Of a DNA stretch of 64,000 nt, positions 1 through 8,070 are shown in pieces (the first letter of the stretch is position 1; each line of letters opens with the position of its first letter). This stretch comes from JABSSA01 sp039984715 (lineage in GTDB: Bacteria > Pseudomonadota > Alphaproteobacteria > Rhodobacterales > Rhodobacteraceae), in assembly GCA_039984715.1 (NCBI GenBank), contig JBDWUA010000016.1:124001-188000 (forward strand), given 5' to 3'. The position numbers were made by a program, and so were the translations under genes. The notes below the pieces were generated by a model. That model was not told the DNA's origin. It was given only the letters and a program-made list of their open reading frames with translations, and did not search any database.

Positions 1-2
1 TC

Positions 3-350
3 GGTGCTGCGCATTTGATCCATTATGTGGTGGAAACAAACAGCCTGCGTTTCATGCTGACAGATATTTTAGCGCTTGAATTTGCAGTTGGATGGTTGGG
101 CTTTGTGATCTTTGCAGCTTTGGCAGTGACGTCAAATAACTGGTCGATCCGCTATTTGGGCCGCACATGGAAAACGCTGCATCTTTTGATCTATCCCGCC
201 GCCGCTTTGACCTTTCTGCATTGGTACTTATTCGATGAATTTACTGGGCGGGTGCTGTATTGGCTGGCGATATTGGTCGGCGTGAAATTGATCCACGGCT
301 TACTCATGCTGATCCCACGCATCGGCAAACAGGGTGCTTCACATACGTGA
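3..350 (+). CDS. Ferric-reductase-like transmembrane protein, C-terminal part (cut by window start)
   Basis: The reading frame is open from the first bases of the window (frame starting at base 3) and stops at TGA 348-350, so the gene begins upstream. The visible 115 residues are strongly hydrophobic, with about four membrane spans. A span carries the pattern W-K-T-L-H followed by a second His about 17 residues on, the haem-ligand arrangement of the ferric-reductase/MsrQ transmembrane family; the protein at 45114-46169 has the same pattern. It probably carries electrons across the inner membrane. The partner is not visible, so methionine-sulfoxide reductase (MsrQ) or another reductase role cannot be separated. 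Family call fairly sure, exact role not. Confidence 0.7.
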   Translation, partial: GAAHLIHYVVETNSLRFMLTDILALEFAVGWLGFVIFAALAVTSNNWSIRYLGRTWKTLHLLIYPAAALTFLHWYLFDEFTGRVLYWLAILVGVKLIHGLLMLIPRIGKQGASHT

Positions 351-389
351 GAGCCTTGGCGAAGGCCCTGCGGTTGGTTCGCTGACTGT
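349..389 (+). repeat. R1 repeat, isolated middle box
   Basis: About 40 bases directly after the first gene match the central box of the R1 repeats at 3497, 4498 and 5575: gagccttggcgaaggccctg followed by cggttggttcg. Only this box is present, so it is a fragment or degraded copy. Confidence 0.6.
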
Positions 390-399
390 CATGCATAAC

Positions 400-442
400 G
401 CAGCGAATGTCTGCAAAGAGCGTATTTTGACCAATGCTGCGC
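400..442 (+). repeat. R2 palindromic repeat, copy 1
   Basis: A 43-nt element starts GCAGCGAA and ends AATGCTGCGC, so its ends (GCAGC and GCTGC) are inverted and could fold as a hairpin. Conserved positions GAGC and TTGAC lie at the same spacing as in the equally long copy at 42742-42784. The middle differs between copies, as expected for a structure-conserved intergenic repeat. Confidence 0.55.
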
Positions 443-496
443 ACTGAAAAAAGGGCCGCCTTCACACAAATTCGCCCAGCAGGGGCAGACCGTAAC

Positions 497-916
497 CTAG
501 ACTTTGTGCTTGGTCATCTTTCGCCAAAGCATGCAAGTTACGGCCAAAGGAGGGATTGGAGCAAGCAGGTTCATACGTAGCCTTGTTCCAAAACAGGAAA
601 ATCCATCTTCAAATAAACTGTTAGCCACACACGACTGTACAACTAGTGTTGAAGCCAAAATACCTGCCCCGATAAAGATTATTACAATAAGTATGTGCAG
701 CCAGAACGTTCCATTTGTGAACGAGTTATCTGTCTCAAGTTCTTTTTTACGCAATAACGTACAAACAATTGAAAAAAACAGCCCAATCCAGACCAAAAGT
801 GATCCAATATAGCTCAGCCCTATCACTATTGTGCTCCCTGTCATTGTAGACAACGCTGTCAGTTCTAACTTAGGCAAATCTTTAACGGAACACTTTTCTG
901 CGCGATAAGCTGCCAT
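497..916 (-). CDS. Hypothetical membrane protein
   Basis: I do not recognise this protein of about 139 residues. It has a polar N-terminus, two close hydrophobic spans (around the TIVIGLSYIG and WIGLFFSIVC stretches), a short polar loop, a third span (LHILIVIIFIGAGIL) and a fourth weaker span before a basic C-terminus, suggesting four inner-membrane helices. Two Cys pairs lie in the loop after helix three. The start is uncertain: I use ATG at 916, but a TTG at 943 and an ATG at 844 (just before the first span) are possible, and none has a good ribosome binding site. It is alone on its strand and lies in the repeat-rich accessory patch. Confidence 0.5.
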   Translation of the reverse strand: MAAYRAEKCSVKDLPKLELTALSTMTGSTIVIGLSYIGSLLVWIGLFFSIVCTLLRKKELETDNSFTNGTFWLHILIVIIFIGAGILASTLVVQSCVANSLFEDGFSCFGTRLRMNLLAPIPPLAVTCMLWRKMTKHKV

Positions 917-943
917 TGGTGCAGTCGCAGCAAACGGCAGCAA

Positions 944-1449
944 AATCCGCAGAGCGGGCCTAACGCCTTCTTGCAGCTAATGGCAGGAATGAGTCCAAAA
1001 TGACGGATGCTACACAATGCACGAATGTCTGTTAATGACATGTCGAGCGCATGTAAAAACAGATGTGTGGCAACCTGATTGAAAGAGCCTCAAAATCGGC
1101 GGTTATTTCTTTAGTAGGATGGGTTTTCCTGCTACTCTTACCTTTATTGGTGTTCGGATTTTTTCGGTTTTCAGAAGTGGAAGCGCCATTATTCCTCCGA
1201 CAATAGTGTCATTAGCTACTTTCTTCGATACATTTCGGGGAAAACAACCACTGATGATGGGTGGCAGGTCTACTCTATAAAAGTTGGTACGTTTTTAGTT
1301 TGGTTTATGATTGTGAATTCGATTTCGAGGTAATTTCGGGTTTTCGCAACCGAAGCTAATGATGCAATGAGCCCAAATCTACCATTTCTCTGTTGTCGAT
1401 TGCACGTTAGAATAGAGTGATTTTTGTAGTCGAGGAACATGATTAAAAG
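944..1449. other. Gene-poor gap, with degraded repeat-like sequence
   Basis: This 506-nt stretch is AT-rich. Around 930-1030 it has pieces resembling the R2 repeat (cgcagcaaacggcag, and gcagctaatggcag which recurs near 1990). The only coding candidate is the small frame at 1063-1206. I see no RNA gene or clear terminator. Confidence 0.5.
1063..1206 (+). CDS. Possible 47-residue membrane peptide or gene remnant
   Basis: ATG at 1063 opens a 47-residue frame with one long hydrophobic segment (ISLVGWVFLLLLPLLVFGFF) flanked by charged residues. A single-span peptide of this kind could be real. Against it, there is no clear ribosome binding site, and the downstream sequence looks like a decayed continuation, so a pseudogene fragment is equally likely. 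Confidence 0.3.
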   Translation: MCGNLIERASKSAVISLVGWVFLLLLPLLVFGFFRFSEVEAPLFLRQ

Positions 1450-1902
1450 ATGCAATCACGCTCTTATCCCCTATTTGTGTTTTTATCTGTTTTTGCCGTC
1501 GTACTGTCTGCGTTGTTGGGAATTCACCTTGTCGCGAACGATGCGCTAGCTGTACTCTTGCCGGGTGATGGATGCGGCCAAGTACTAGATTTACCGCTTC
1601 AAACCTTAATCAAATCCGGCTTGGCGGTTGCGTATGGAGCTGCCGCTTTTGCAGCAATATCTTTTGCATTTATCATTGCTTACGGTCGAGGGTTCGCTTT
1701 GTTTGTTTTGGCCGCGATAGTAAACCTTGCTGCGTTCTTGCTCGGAGGTATCACAAACCTTCGATACTCCGAACACCTCAACTCCTGCGACATGTTTTTT
1801 ATGGGACGCGATGCCCCCTACTTGAACTTTGGAGTCGTTGTTTTCTTACTTTTCCTCATTATGATAGTCTTTCACAAAGCCTTTGCTAAGCAGAACACGT
1901 GA
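1450..1902 (+). CDS. Hypothetical four-span membrane protein
   Basis: A 150-residue protein that I cannot assign. It has four hydrophobic helices (about residues 8-28, 50-75, 80-100 and 125-143) joined by short loops. The loop after helix one carries Cys (GDGCG), and a Cys lies before helix four (HLNSCDMFF); both would be periplasmic if the N-terminus is inside, so a disulfide is conceivable. ATG at 1450 is used; a weak GAGGA lies about 15 bases upstream. It has no operon partner: 179 bases separate it from the next small gene on the same strand. Confidence 0.55.
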   Translation: MQSRSYPLFVFLSVFAVVLSALLGIHLVANDALAVLLPGDGCGQVLDLPLQTLIKSGLAVAYGAAAFAAISFAFIIAYGRGFALFVLAAIVNLAAFLLGGITNLRYSEHLNSCDMFFMGRDAPYLNFGVVVFLLFLIMIVFHKAFAKQNT

Positions 1903-2081
1903 GTGGTACTGCGCGTCGCAGGGATGACCGCTTTGTCCCGCGAAGCTGACATCTAAGAAACAGTTTGGGACGTCAATTTTTCGCAGCCGCAGCTAATGGC
2001 AGCACTGTTCGCCGTGGTCGATATCATTTATATTTCTACATATATTTTTAAATTTTTCCCAAACAAAAGGGGGCTGAGAAA

Positions 2082-2291
2082 ATGTACCGATTGTTGATCG
2101 TAGTCTTGCTGCTCTATGTCGTTTTCTATGGCCTCTTTCGTTCAATGAGCTCAGAGGTTTGGATTGAAGACGGCAATACCTATGTCATCTACCCAGAGAG
2201 CCCAATTGCGGTCTATTACATATTTCGACCACTTTCGTATCTCGATGGTTTCTTGACTGGCACTGGCTCGCATATTGGCCCGCATCAGTGA
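2082..2291 (+). CDS. Small single-span membrane protein
   Basis: A 69-residue protein with one N-terminal hydrophobic helix (residues 3-20) and a short polar tail rich in Tyr and Pro, which probably faces the periplasm. ATG at 2082 is preceded by a good ribosome binding site (AAGGGGGCTGAG), the main reason to believe it. I do not recognise a family. The stop codon is followed within two bases by the start of a partial R1 repeat. Confidence 0.5.
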   Translation: MYRLLIVVLLLYVVFYGLFRSMSSEVWIEDGNTYVIYPESPIAVYYIFRPLSYLDGFLTGTGSHIGPHQ

Positions 2292-2292
2292 T

Positions 2293-2402
2293 GCTTTGTC
2301 CCGCACACCGGACATAGAGATCATATCTGTGACGGTTCTAGTTGGATTGGTTTGGCTGGGTGAGCGGGCTTCAATGAAGAGCCTTAGCGACCGATGCGAA
2401 AC
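2293..2402 (+). repeat. R1 repeat, copy A (partial)
   Basis: Begins ctttgtcccgcacaccggac and continues atagagatca..tgtgacgg.., then gaagagcc. It matches the first box and the start of the middle box of the other R1 copies; the third box is missing. Divergence is higher than among copies B, C and D. Confidence 0.6.
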
Positions 2403-2536
2403 GATCTTTTTGTCGTCTTTGGGTCAATCGATTTGGCCAACACTTTGCAGCAAAGGTACCCGGGCGAAACCGCTGGGTTGAAGCCCGCGACCGGATCGAC
2501 GATATTTGAATGACATTTTCAAGAAAAAGGCGAGTC

Positions 2537-3463
2537 ATGTCCCCGGAAGTACAACGGAAACTGACGACGATCCTAGCTGCGGACGCCGAAGGATACAGCC
2601 GCATAATGCAAGCAGACGAGGTGCGTGCGCTCGGCAATTTACAGGCCGCGCGGAGTGTCTTTTCCAAGTTCATTCAACGTCACCATGGCCGTATTGCAAA
2701 CACGGCAGGTGACGGCCTGATTGCAGAATTCCCATCCGTTGTTGAAGCTGTGCAATGCGCTATCGAAGTGCAGCAGGAACTTAGCAGCCAGCGCAGCGAT
2801 CCGGGAGGCGCCTTACATTTCAGGATAGGCATTCATCTTGGTGACGTCATGGTCGATGGCGATGATCTTTTGGGCGAGGGCGTCAATCTGGCTGCACGGC
2901 TCCAGACTATGGCCGAACCGGGCGGCATCCTGATTTCCCAGCAAGTTTACGATCAAGTCCATGCAAAGCTGTCGGTCGGATTCGACTACCTTGGAGAAAA
3001 ACGGCCAAAGAACTTTTCTGAAGATGTTCCGGTTTATGGTGTCTCCCGCGGCGAAGGAAAGAGAAAGCCTGAGAAAAGCAAACACGTTCCGCGCGTCGCA
3101 CGTTCCGCGCAAACCTCTCGTTCTGCAGTTCAGGATGTCGATGGGGTGCGCGAAAGCGTCAAGCGTTACGCTGGGATGTTTGGCGTGATTTGGGCAGCAC
3201 TGGTTATCATCGACCTTGTCACGGGGCCGCCGTTTTGGGCGCATTTTCCCGGGATCGTTTTGGTGACAATCCTGTGTTTAAAGGCGACGCCCTTATTGGT
3301 GCGTCGTGGGTTCAGTCGTATGTTTTCAAGGGGGATAGTGATTTCTGGCGGATTGCTTTTGATCAATATCGCGACTTGGGACGGCTACCTTTGGGCGATG
3401 TGGCCCATGGGAGGGATATTGTTTGTCGAGATTATTCGCCGTCTGAGCTTTAGGCAACGCTGA
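2537..3463 (+). CDS. Membrane-bound class III adenylate/guanylate cyclase
   Basis: The first 170 residues form a class III nucleotide cyclase domain making cAMP or cGMP. Metal-binding aspartates are D16 (ILAADAEGYS) and D59 (NTAGDG), and the transition-state Asn and Arg are N117 and R121 (GVNLAAR). A linker of about 40 residues leads to four hydrophobic segments near the C-terminus, arranged like two 2TM-type hairpins, so the enzyme is probably tethered to the inner membrane with its catalytic head in the cytoplasm. The catalytic domain first and membrane part last is the reverse of the common order. I start at ATG 2537 because family members begin close to VQRKL; ATG at 2510 is also possible. 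R1 copies lie on both sides. Confidence 0.85.
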   Translation: MSPEVQRKLTTILAADAEGYSRIMQADEVRALGNLQAARSVFSKFIQRHHGRIANTAGDGLIAEFPSVVEAVQCAIEVQQELSSQRSDPGGALHFRIGIHLGDVMVDGDDLLGEGVNLAARLQTMAEPGGILISQQVYDQVHAKLSVGFDYLGEKRPKNFSEDVPVYGVSRGEGKRKPEKSKHVPRVARSAQTSRSAVQDVDGVRESVKRYAGMFGVIWAALVIIDLVTGPPFWAHFPGIVLVTILCLKATPLLVRRGFSRMFSRGIVISGGLLLINIATWDGYLWAMWPMGGILFVEIIRRLSFRQR

Positions 3464-3496
3464 CCATTGAGATCTTGCGCCTGTGGCGGCAGTCAG

Positions 3497-3689
3497 TTTG
3501 TCCGGCACACCGGACATAGAAATCAAATCGTGTGACGTTCCGGATGGGGCGGCCTGACTGGATGTCGATAAAGAGCCTTTGCAAAGGTCTTGCGTTTGGT
3601 TCGTCGCAAATGGAGCCCATGATTGGATATCCGCCTGTGCAGTGGTGGACGCAGATGAAATCTTAAGCGGTGAATGTTCTTTGCGAGCC
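3497..3689 (+). repeat. R1 repeat, copy B (full length)
   Basis: About 193 nt with all three boxes: gtccggcacaccggacatag, then aagagcctttgcaaaggtct, then ggagcccatgattggatatc and tgcagtggtggac, ending gcggtgaatg..gcgagcc. Strongly similar to copies C and D in the same orientation. Its third box has the insertion/substitution gcagatgaaatc where C and D read gttgaagaagc. Confidence 0.8.
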
Positions 3690-3710
3690 TTTAGTTACGT
3701 CGAGGAGACA

Positions 3711-4403
3711 TTACGGATTGAACCGATCATGCGGTTTGCATCCGTCTCTCTCCATATTCGATTGGCAGGCCCGTATTGCTGAAATGTATTGAAGTAAGAA
3801 CTCTGGAGCGTCCGCTGTTTCGGAAGCTCTGTCCAACCTAACCTCAGCTTGATCAACCCTACCAGAAGCCATAAGTGCGTATCCAACTATGGCGTCAAGA
3901 AATGGTTTGTCTTGAGCAGTAGCGCGTTCCAATTCTCTGTCAGATTCTGCCAAAAACTGATCAAGGATTTCCTCATTGTTTATGAAAACATCGGTTTCAT
4001 ACCACATCGAACTTAGTAGCAACCCAAAAGCCGTTTCTGTTCCAGATTGCCCGAGATGTTTTGAAACGCCGTAGGCTCTCTGCCATGGAGGAAGCTGTTT
4101 TAGCTGTGCAAAATCAGCTGTTTCTATGAAATCTTCCAAGTTCGCAATCTGCTCCTCAGAAAATTCCTGATACATTGGCAAACCATTGCTGGGACAGATT
4201 GGCAACAGTGTAACGAAGTCACAAGAAGTAATAGGCTTGAATGACATCGTCCTCCCCATAGTAGAGCAACTTGCCGTCCCAGTTTTTGTGAATTTCTCCC
4301 CACCCACAGGACAAACAACAGTTTCGTCCGTCGGCGTTCCTGCCCAAGAAACAAACGGCATATGAAATATGAACGCACATATTGCCACTGCGCTGAGTTT
4401 CAT
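3711..4403 (-). CDS. Secreted cysteine-cluster protein of unknown function
   Basis: A 230-residue protein starting at ATG 4403, chosen because it opens with a signal peptide (MKLSAVAICAFIF..SWAG) and has AAGGAAC at the right distance upstream. The mature N-terminus carries six cysteines in CPVGGEKF, ASCSTMG, TSCDF and PICPSNGLP, suggesting a metal-binding or disulfide-bonded knuckle. The rest is helical and TPR-like (FLDAIVGYALMASGRVDQAE), ending in two more cysteines. I recall similar uncharacterised periplasmic proteins in Rhodobacteraceae but no function. It lies alone between R1 copies B and C, which are direct repeats. Confidence 0.7.
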   Translation of the reverse strand: MKLSAVAICAFIFHMPFVSWAGTPTDETVVCPVGGEKFTKTGTASCSTMGRTMSFKPITSCDFVTLLPICPSNGLPMYQEFSEEQIANLEDFIETADFAQLKQLPPWQRAYGVSKHLGQSGTETAFGLLLSSMWYETDVFINNEEILDQFLAESDRELERATAQDKPFLDAIVGYALMASGRVDQAEVRLDRASETADAPEFLLQYISAIRACQSNMERDGCKPHDRFNP

Positions 4404-4497
4404 TTTTGTTCCTTTCGCAAACTGATTGGCCACCAGTTTGTCAAAGAAGGTATTTGTGGACAAGCGCCAATCTTGACCAAGCTTTGCCAGAGGTCGG

Positions 4498-4691
4498 CTA
4501 AGTCCGCACACCGGACATACAGATCAAATTGTGTGACGTTTCGGTTAGGTTGGCCTGACCGGACACCAATGAAGAGCCTTTGCGAAGGTCTTGCGGTTGG
4601 TTCGTCGCAGATGGAGCCCATGATTGGATATTCGCCTTTGCAGTGGTGGACGTTGAAGAAGCATTGAGCGGTGAATGTCCGCCGCGAGCCC
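4498..4691 (+). repeat. R1 repeat, copy C (full length)
   Basis: About 194 nt, from ctaagtccgcacaccggaca to gcggtgaatgtccgccgcga. The closest relatives are copies D and B. The minus strand happens to be open here (see rejected items). Its two ends share a loosely inverted GGCT..GGACAT pattern, too poor to call terminal inverted repeats. Confidence 0.8.
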
Positions 4692-4761
4692 ACTATTCAA
4701 GTCTTCTGCAATGCAGCCAAGGTCCGTTTCAATGGATTTGAGTTCTGCGTTATGGTAGCAG

Positions 4762-5247
4762 GTGCTTGAAACAGGCGCGAAGGACGGTGATTATTTGACG
4801 TCTCAGAACCTAATCATACGCCCCGCGCAAGCGACGGATTCTAGTGCGCTGGTAACCTGCATTGACGCGGCATATGCCCAATACACGGAACGCATCTTTG
4901 ATATGCCCGCAGTCTCCGACGGATGCGCGGAGGACATAGCCACCAATCAAGTCTGGGTCGCCGTCAAAGGCGACGAGGTTGTTGCCGGCCTTGTACTGAT
5001 CGCCGGTGATGGATTTATGAAACTGGCAAACTTGGCCGTTCATCCGTATCATAGTGGGATGGGTTTGGGACGCGAGCTGATCACGCTTGCAGAACGCGAA
5101 ACCAAACGGCAAGGATACGCTGAAATGCGCCTTTATACCCACGTAGATATGCCTGAAAATGTCCGGCTGTATCAGCACTTGGGATGGGCTGAAGTGTCCC
5201 GAAGCGGTAGCACCGTTTCCATGGCAAAGCACCTACCTAATGATTGA
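4762..5247 (+). CDS. GNAT-family N-acetyltransferase
   Basis: A 161-residue GNAT protein that would move an acyl group from acyl-CoA to an amine. The acetyl-CoA-binding motif is visible as the beta-4 strand LANLAVHPY followed by HSGMGLGRELITLAE (the Q/R-x-x-G-x-G/A loop), and the late NVRLYQHLGW motif is typical of the family. The substrate cannot be read. The start is odd: no ATG is in frame, so it must use GTG 4762 or TTG 4795 (just before the conserved first strand), neither with a good ribosome binding site, so expression may be weak. Direct R1 copies C and D bracket it. Confidence 0.8.
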   Translation: MLETGAKDGDYLTSQNLIIRPAQATDSSALVTCIDAAYAQYTERIFDMPAVSDGCAEDIATNQVWVAVKGDEVVAGLVLIAGDGFMKLANLAVHPYHSGMGLGRELITLAERETKRQGYAEMRLYTHVDMPENVRLYQHLGWAEVSRSGSTVSMAKHLPND

Positions 5248-5356
5248 AAAATGCAACGAACATGCAGACGGTTGGGACGACAATCCGGACAACAATTTCT
5301 ACGCTGAGCTGGCGTTGGCACGACTTCTTAGGCTTGGTGGACGTTTCATCCAATGA
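5240..5356 (+). CDS. Possible 38-residue peptide overlapping the acetyltransferase end
   Basis: ATG at 5240 overlaps the last eight bases of the acetyltransferase gene, so translational coupling would be possible. The frame reads an acidic stretch (NEHADGWDDNPDNNF) then LALARLLRLGG. Composition is protein-like but the length is small and no family is recognised; it may be the remnant of a longer gene. Confidence 0.25.
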   Translation: MIEKCNEHADGWDDNPDNNFYAELALARLLRLGGRFIQ

Positions 5357-5896
5357 GAAAAGCGGGCGTTCGACGGCGACGAATTCGGGCTATCGGAGAA
5401 CAAAATCCGAAATGCGGCCAAGTGTCGAAAATTGAATCCATCCGAGTTGAATAGGCATTCTCTATCGAAGCCGATGAGCAGATTTTGTCTGTTCTGATCG
5501 GCACAGAGTTCGCCTGAACAAGTCTCCAAAAACCGGCCATTGGCCCAGTTGCAGTGAATTCACTCTTTGTCCACACGCCGGACATAGCGATCAAATTGTG
5601 TGACGTTCCAGTTGGGTCGGTCTGACCGGACATCGATGAAGAGCCTTTGCGAAAGTCCTGCGGTTGGTTCGTCGCAAGTTGAGCCTCGGCCTAGATATTC
5701 GCCTGTGCAGTGGTGGACGTTGAAGAAGCATTGAGCGGTGAATGTCTGTTGCGAGTACAAATTACACCAAAAACCTGGCACCGAGCAGGAGATTCAGCTC
5801 GAGTTCTCAAAGTTTGACGGTATCAAGGTCGCTTGTCTTTGGGCGAATGGCAATTGATGATACTTAAACAAATTTGAAAACTCGGTGGTTCAATTT
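5248..5896. other. 649-nt gap holding R1 copy D
   Basis: Apart from the doubtful peptide at 5240-5356 and the repeat at 5575-5756, I see no gene, RNA or terminator. The stretch 5357-5570 is unremarkable and 5757-5896 is AT-rich leader for the next gene. Confidence 0.5.
5575..5756 (+). repeat. R1 repeat, copy D (near full length)
   Basis: From ctttgtccacacgccggaca to gcggtgaatgtctgttgcga. All three boxes are present; the third box is almost identical to copy C over cctgtgcagtggtggacgtt and gaagaagcattgagcggtg. Confidence 0.8.
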
Positions 5897-6340
5897 ATGA
5901 TCAATCTTCGACATGAAAATGTGCTATATAGCATTCTATTGAACGCACCACACGACCAGCTTTGGTCATTGAGCGATCCCAATGCGCTGTGGAATTATCA
6001 GGAAATTTCTCGGAAGGATGAGCTTGATTTATGTGAACAGTTTTTCAAGCATGTACTTGAATGCATAGAAAAACGTATGAAGCGCACGAAAGTCCCAGCT
6101 TTCATTTCTGCCGACGAAGGGCGTTGGCTCCGCTTCAATCCTTACTATTCGCTATTTGAAGATGTCGCGATTGATGAAACGAACGGTTTCTATGGATCTG
6201 GAGATTGTCCGCCTCCTGAATTTTGGACACATATAGATGGCATGGAGCTCGTATCCTTCATCCCCAATAAATACATAGCACTTGCGAATATTGGTGTCGA
6301 AATTTGCGTTGCTGAAAATGTGGAATGGGCGTCAGAATAG
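5897..6340 (+). CDS. Hypothetical cytoplasmic protein
   Basis: A protein of about 147 residues with no signal peptide or membrane span, rich in aromatic residues and acidic side chains. Features include an amphipathic helix around DELDLCEQFFKHVLECIEKRMK and a possible active-site-like or structural stretch ISADEGRWLRFNPYYSLFED. I do not recognise a family. Start is ATG 5897; GTG 5885 would add four residues. Codons are AT-richer than in the catabolic cluster downstream, which fits recent acquisition but does not prove it. Confidence 0.5.
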   Translation: MINLRHENVLYSILLNAPHDQLWSLSDPNALWNYQEISRKDELDLCEQFFKHVLECIEKRMKRTKVPAFISADEGRWLRFNPYYSLFEDVAIDETNGFYGSGDCPPPEFWTHIDGMELVSFIPNKYIALANIGVEICVAENVEWASE

Positions 6341-6379
6341 CTTGGTGGATATAGGAACACTTTGTCCGCAAAACAAAAC

Positions 6380-6439
6380 TTGGCCGTCAATTTTCCCTGT
6401 TTGCATCTGATCAAAATTGTCGGATGTCCAGAAGGAGCC
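6380..6439 (+). repeat. R3 60-nt direct repeat, copy 1
   Basis: Starts ttggccgtcaattttccctg then tttgcatctgatcaaaatt and ends gatgtccagaaggagcc. It matches 7446-7505 in the same orientation with about a dozen differences. The two copies bracket the gene at 6482-7180. Confidence 0.7.
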
Positions 6440-6481
6440 CATGGTGACCGAAGCTGCACAGCAAATGAATGGCCCCTTTGG

Positions 6482-7180
6482 CTATGGGGACGAGATGCTT
6501 AACTCTCTGATAAGAGATTGGCGAGCTATTCTGTTTGGGAACTTCAACACGTTGTCCGTGGTCATTATGTTTACAATATAGGGACGGTTCAATGGCGGTT
6601 TCGGCCATCGAGTTGGACTTCTAATTTGGATAAATACAGACTTCTTGATCGCGACTGTGTCTCGAATGAAAACCTGACCCGCTGGACTATTCGTAAAAGC
6701 ATTAAATCGAGCAATTTCTAGTATCGAAAGGTGCTTACTCCATTGTTTCATGGGGTGGTAAATTGCTCCTGGACTGTACAGACTTTCAAGTCCTTTAAAG
6801 AGTTTTTCATCCCGAGCAATATTCAACATTTTCTTACCGGTAGTGGTCCTGAAAAATTCGGCTATTTCTGCTAAATTTTCTGCGCCGTATTGTTCAGAAA
6901 TGAGCTCAACGGCACGCGATTTTATCAATTGAACAGCCTCTTTAGTCGCATCTTCTGGCATCAACTCTATGAAGCGTTCTCTATCGGCTATTGTGACGTC
7001 CCGCTCAAGGAGCGCGTTCCGATAGAACAATGGACTTCTTAATTTCATCGCTCGATAGGCCCGGTCCCAGATTGTGTCATCAACGAAGTAGGTGATAAAG
7101 AAATTTGCATCGCCATTTTGGTTTGCGTTTGCCATGGGACCAAAAAGGATAAGAAAAAAAGTAAAAACCAATCTCAACAT
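6482..7180 (-). CDS. Secreted DUF2059-like protein
   Basis: A 232-residue exported protein: signal peptide in residues 1-19 (MLRLVFTFFLILFGPMANA). The mature part is helical and contains NLAEIAEFFRTTTGKKMLNI, the aromatic-T-x-x-G-K-K-x-L pattern of DUF2059 proteins, whose function is not established. The last 45 residues are basic and less family-like, so the true C-terminus may have been altered by a frameshift. ATG 7180 is preceded by only a weak purine stretch. It is the sole gene between the two R3 direct repeats. Confidence 0.65.
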   Translation of the reverse strand: MLRLVFTFFLILFGPMANANQNGDANFFITYFVDDTIWDRAYRAMKLRSPLFYRNALLERDVTIADRERFIELMPEDATKEAVQLIKSRAVELISEQYGAENLAEIAEFFRTTTGKKMLNIARDEKLFKGLESLYSPGAIYHPMKQWSKHLSILEIARFNAFTNSPAGQVFIRDTVAIKKSVFIQIRSPTRWPKPPLNRPYIVNIMTTDNVLKFPNRIARQSLIRELSISSP

Positions 7181-7572
7181 TTTTTATCCTGTTGACTGAA
7201 AACCATCCAAAAACAAATAGTCTCAGCACGCTCGCTTTGTTTGCATCTCAGCGACGAAATTAACTTCAGACTGTGGCCATATCGGGGCAGTTTTGCGGTC
7301 ATGGTGTTCGGATAGAAACACCCGCTGTTGTACGTGGCATTTATTCGCGACACTGCCCTGCATGCCCGGGATTTGCAGATCGTAAACTGCGAAAGAAGAC
7401 GTGCGTGCAACCGTGGCGAAGGCTCGCTTTGTTCGTTAACTGACCTTGGCCGCCAATTTTCCCTGTTTGAATTTGACTAAAATAGTCAGATGTCCGGTTG
7501 GAGGCCAAACAGTCCATTGAAACAACCTTTAGATTTACTCAATCTACCGCTTCGCGGCACTAGCTGATTCAC
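7181..7572. other. 392-nt gap holding the second R3 repeat
   Basis: Contains a fragment gcgaaggctcgctttgttcg resembling the R1 middle box (about 7417-7436) and the R3 copy at 7446-7505. No convincing gene on either strand. Confidence 0.5.
7446..7505 (+). repeat. R3 60-nt direct repeat, copy 2
   Basis: Starts ttggccgccaattttccctg then tttgaatttgactaaaat and ends agatgtccggttggaggcc; counterpart of 6380-6439. Confidence 0.7.
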
Positions 7573-7929
7573 ATGCACAAATTCGAACTCAACAAGAAAT
7601 ATCACGCTAGAGGCAATGAAACTGAGCACAGCAGGATAGGTGAAATCTATCATGTTAGCAGAAACACATTTGGTGGCGGATCAGTATCCACTCCAATTGC
7701 TAGATATTTCGCGTGGCGGCCTGAATATATAGAAGGTGTCAATCCTCACTGGCGGATAGACTGTTTTGTACGTGAACATAAGTTAGCTGGTAATCCCAAA
7801 AAACTTGCGCAAATGCTCGCGGCCAAACTGGTTGAGCATGAACATTGCGGCAACCCTATCTGGATCAGCTGGCATAAAAGCATAGAAGTTGGCGGAGAGA
7901 AGCGCGGTGAACTATTTGAGGAGAATTAG
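7573..7929 (+). CDS. Hypothetical small cytoplasmic protein
   Basis: A 118-residue basic protein, rich in His and Trp, without membrane spans. It reads as a beta-rich first half (a GGGS turn, then YFAWRPEYI) and a helix (KKLAQMLAAKLVEHEHC). I do not recognise a family. ATG 7573 has no strong ribosome binding site. It is alone between an R3 copy and an R1 copy. Confidence 0.45.
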   Translation: MHKFELNKKYHARGNETEHSRIGEIYHVSRNTFGGGSVSTPIARYFAWRPEYIEGVNPHWRIDCFVREHKLAGNPKKLAQMLAAKLVEHEHCGNPIWISWHKSIEVGGEKRGELFEEN

Positions 7930-7980
7930 GATGTTTCCACCTCGGCAACTTGAAAATTCTCTCCGCTCAACTGAATGGTA

Positions 7981-8070
7981 ACTAAGTCCACATAGCCGAC
8001 ATAGAGATCAAATCGTGTGACGCTTTGGTTGGGGCAGTCTGGTCGGTTGAGCGGGTATCGATCAACACGG
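7981..8070 (+). repeat. R1 repeat, copy E (first box only)
   Basis: Reads actaagtccacatagccgac then atagagatcaaatcgtgtga, matching the first box of the other copies, and degrades after tcgatcaacacgg. It marks the border between the accessory patch and the catabolic operon. Confidence 0.6.

Noticed and set aside
4400..5781. Minus-strand reading frame shared by R1 copies C and D
   Set aside because: The translated repeat is similar in both copies, but copy B has a stop codon in the same frame; it follows from the DNA repeat rather than selection on a protein.
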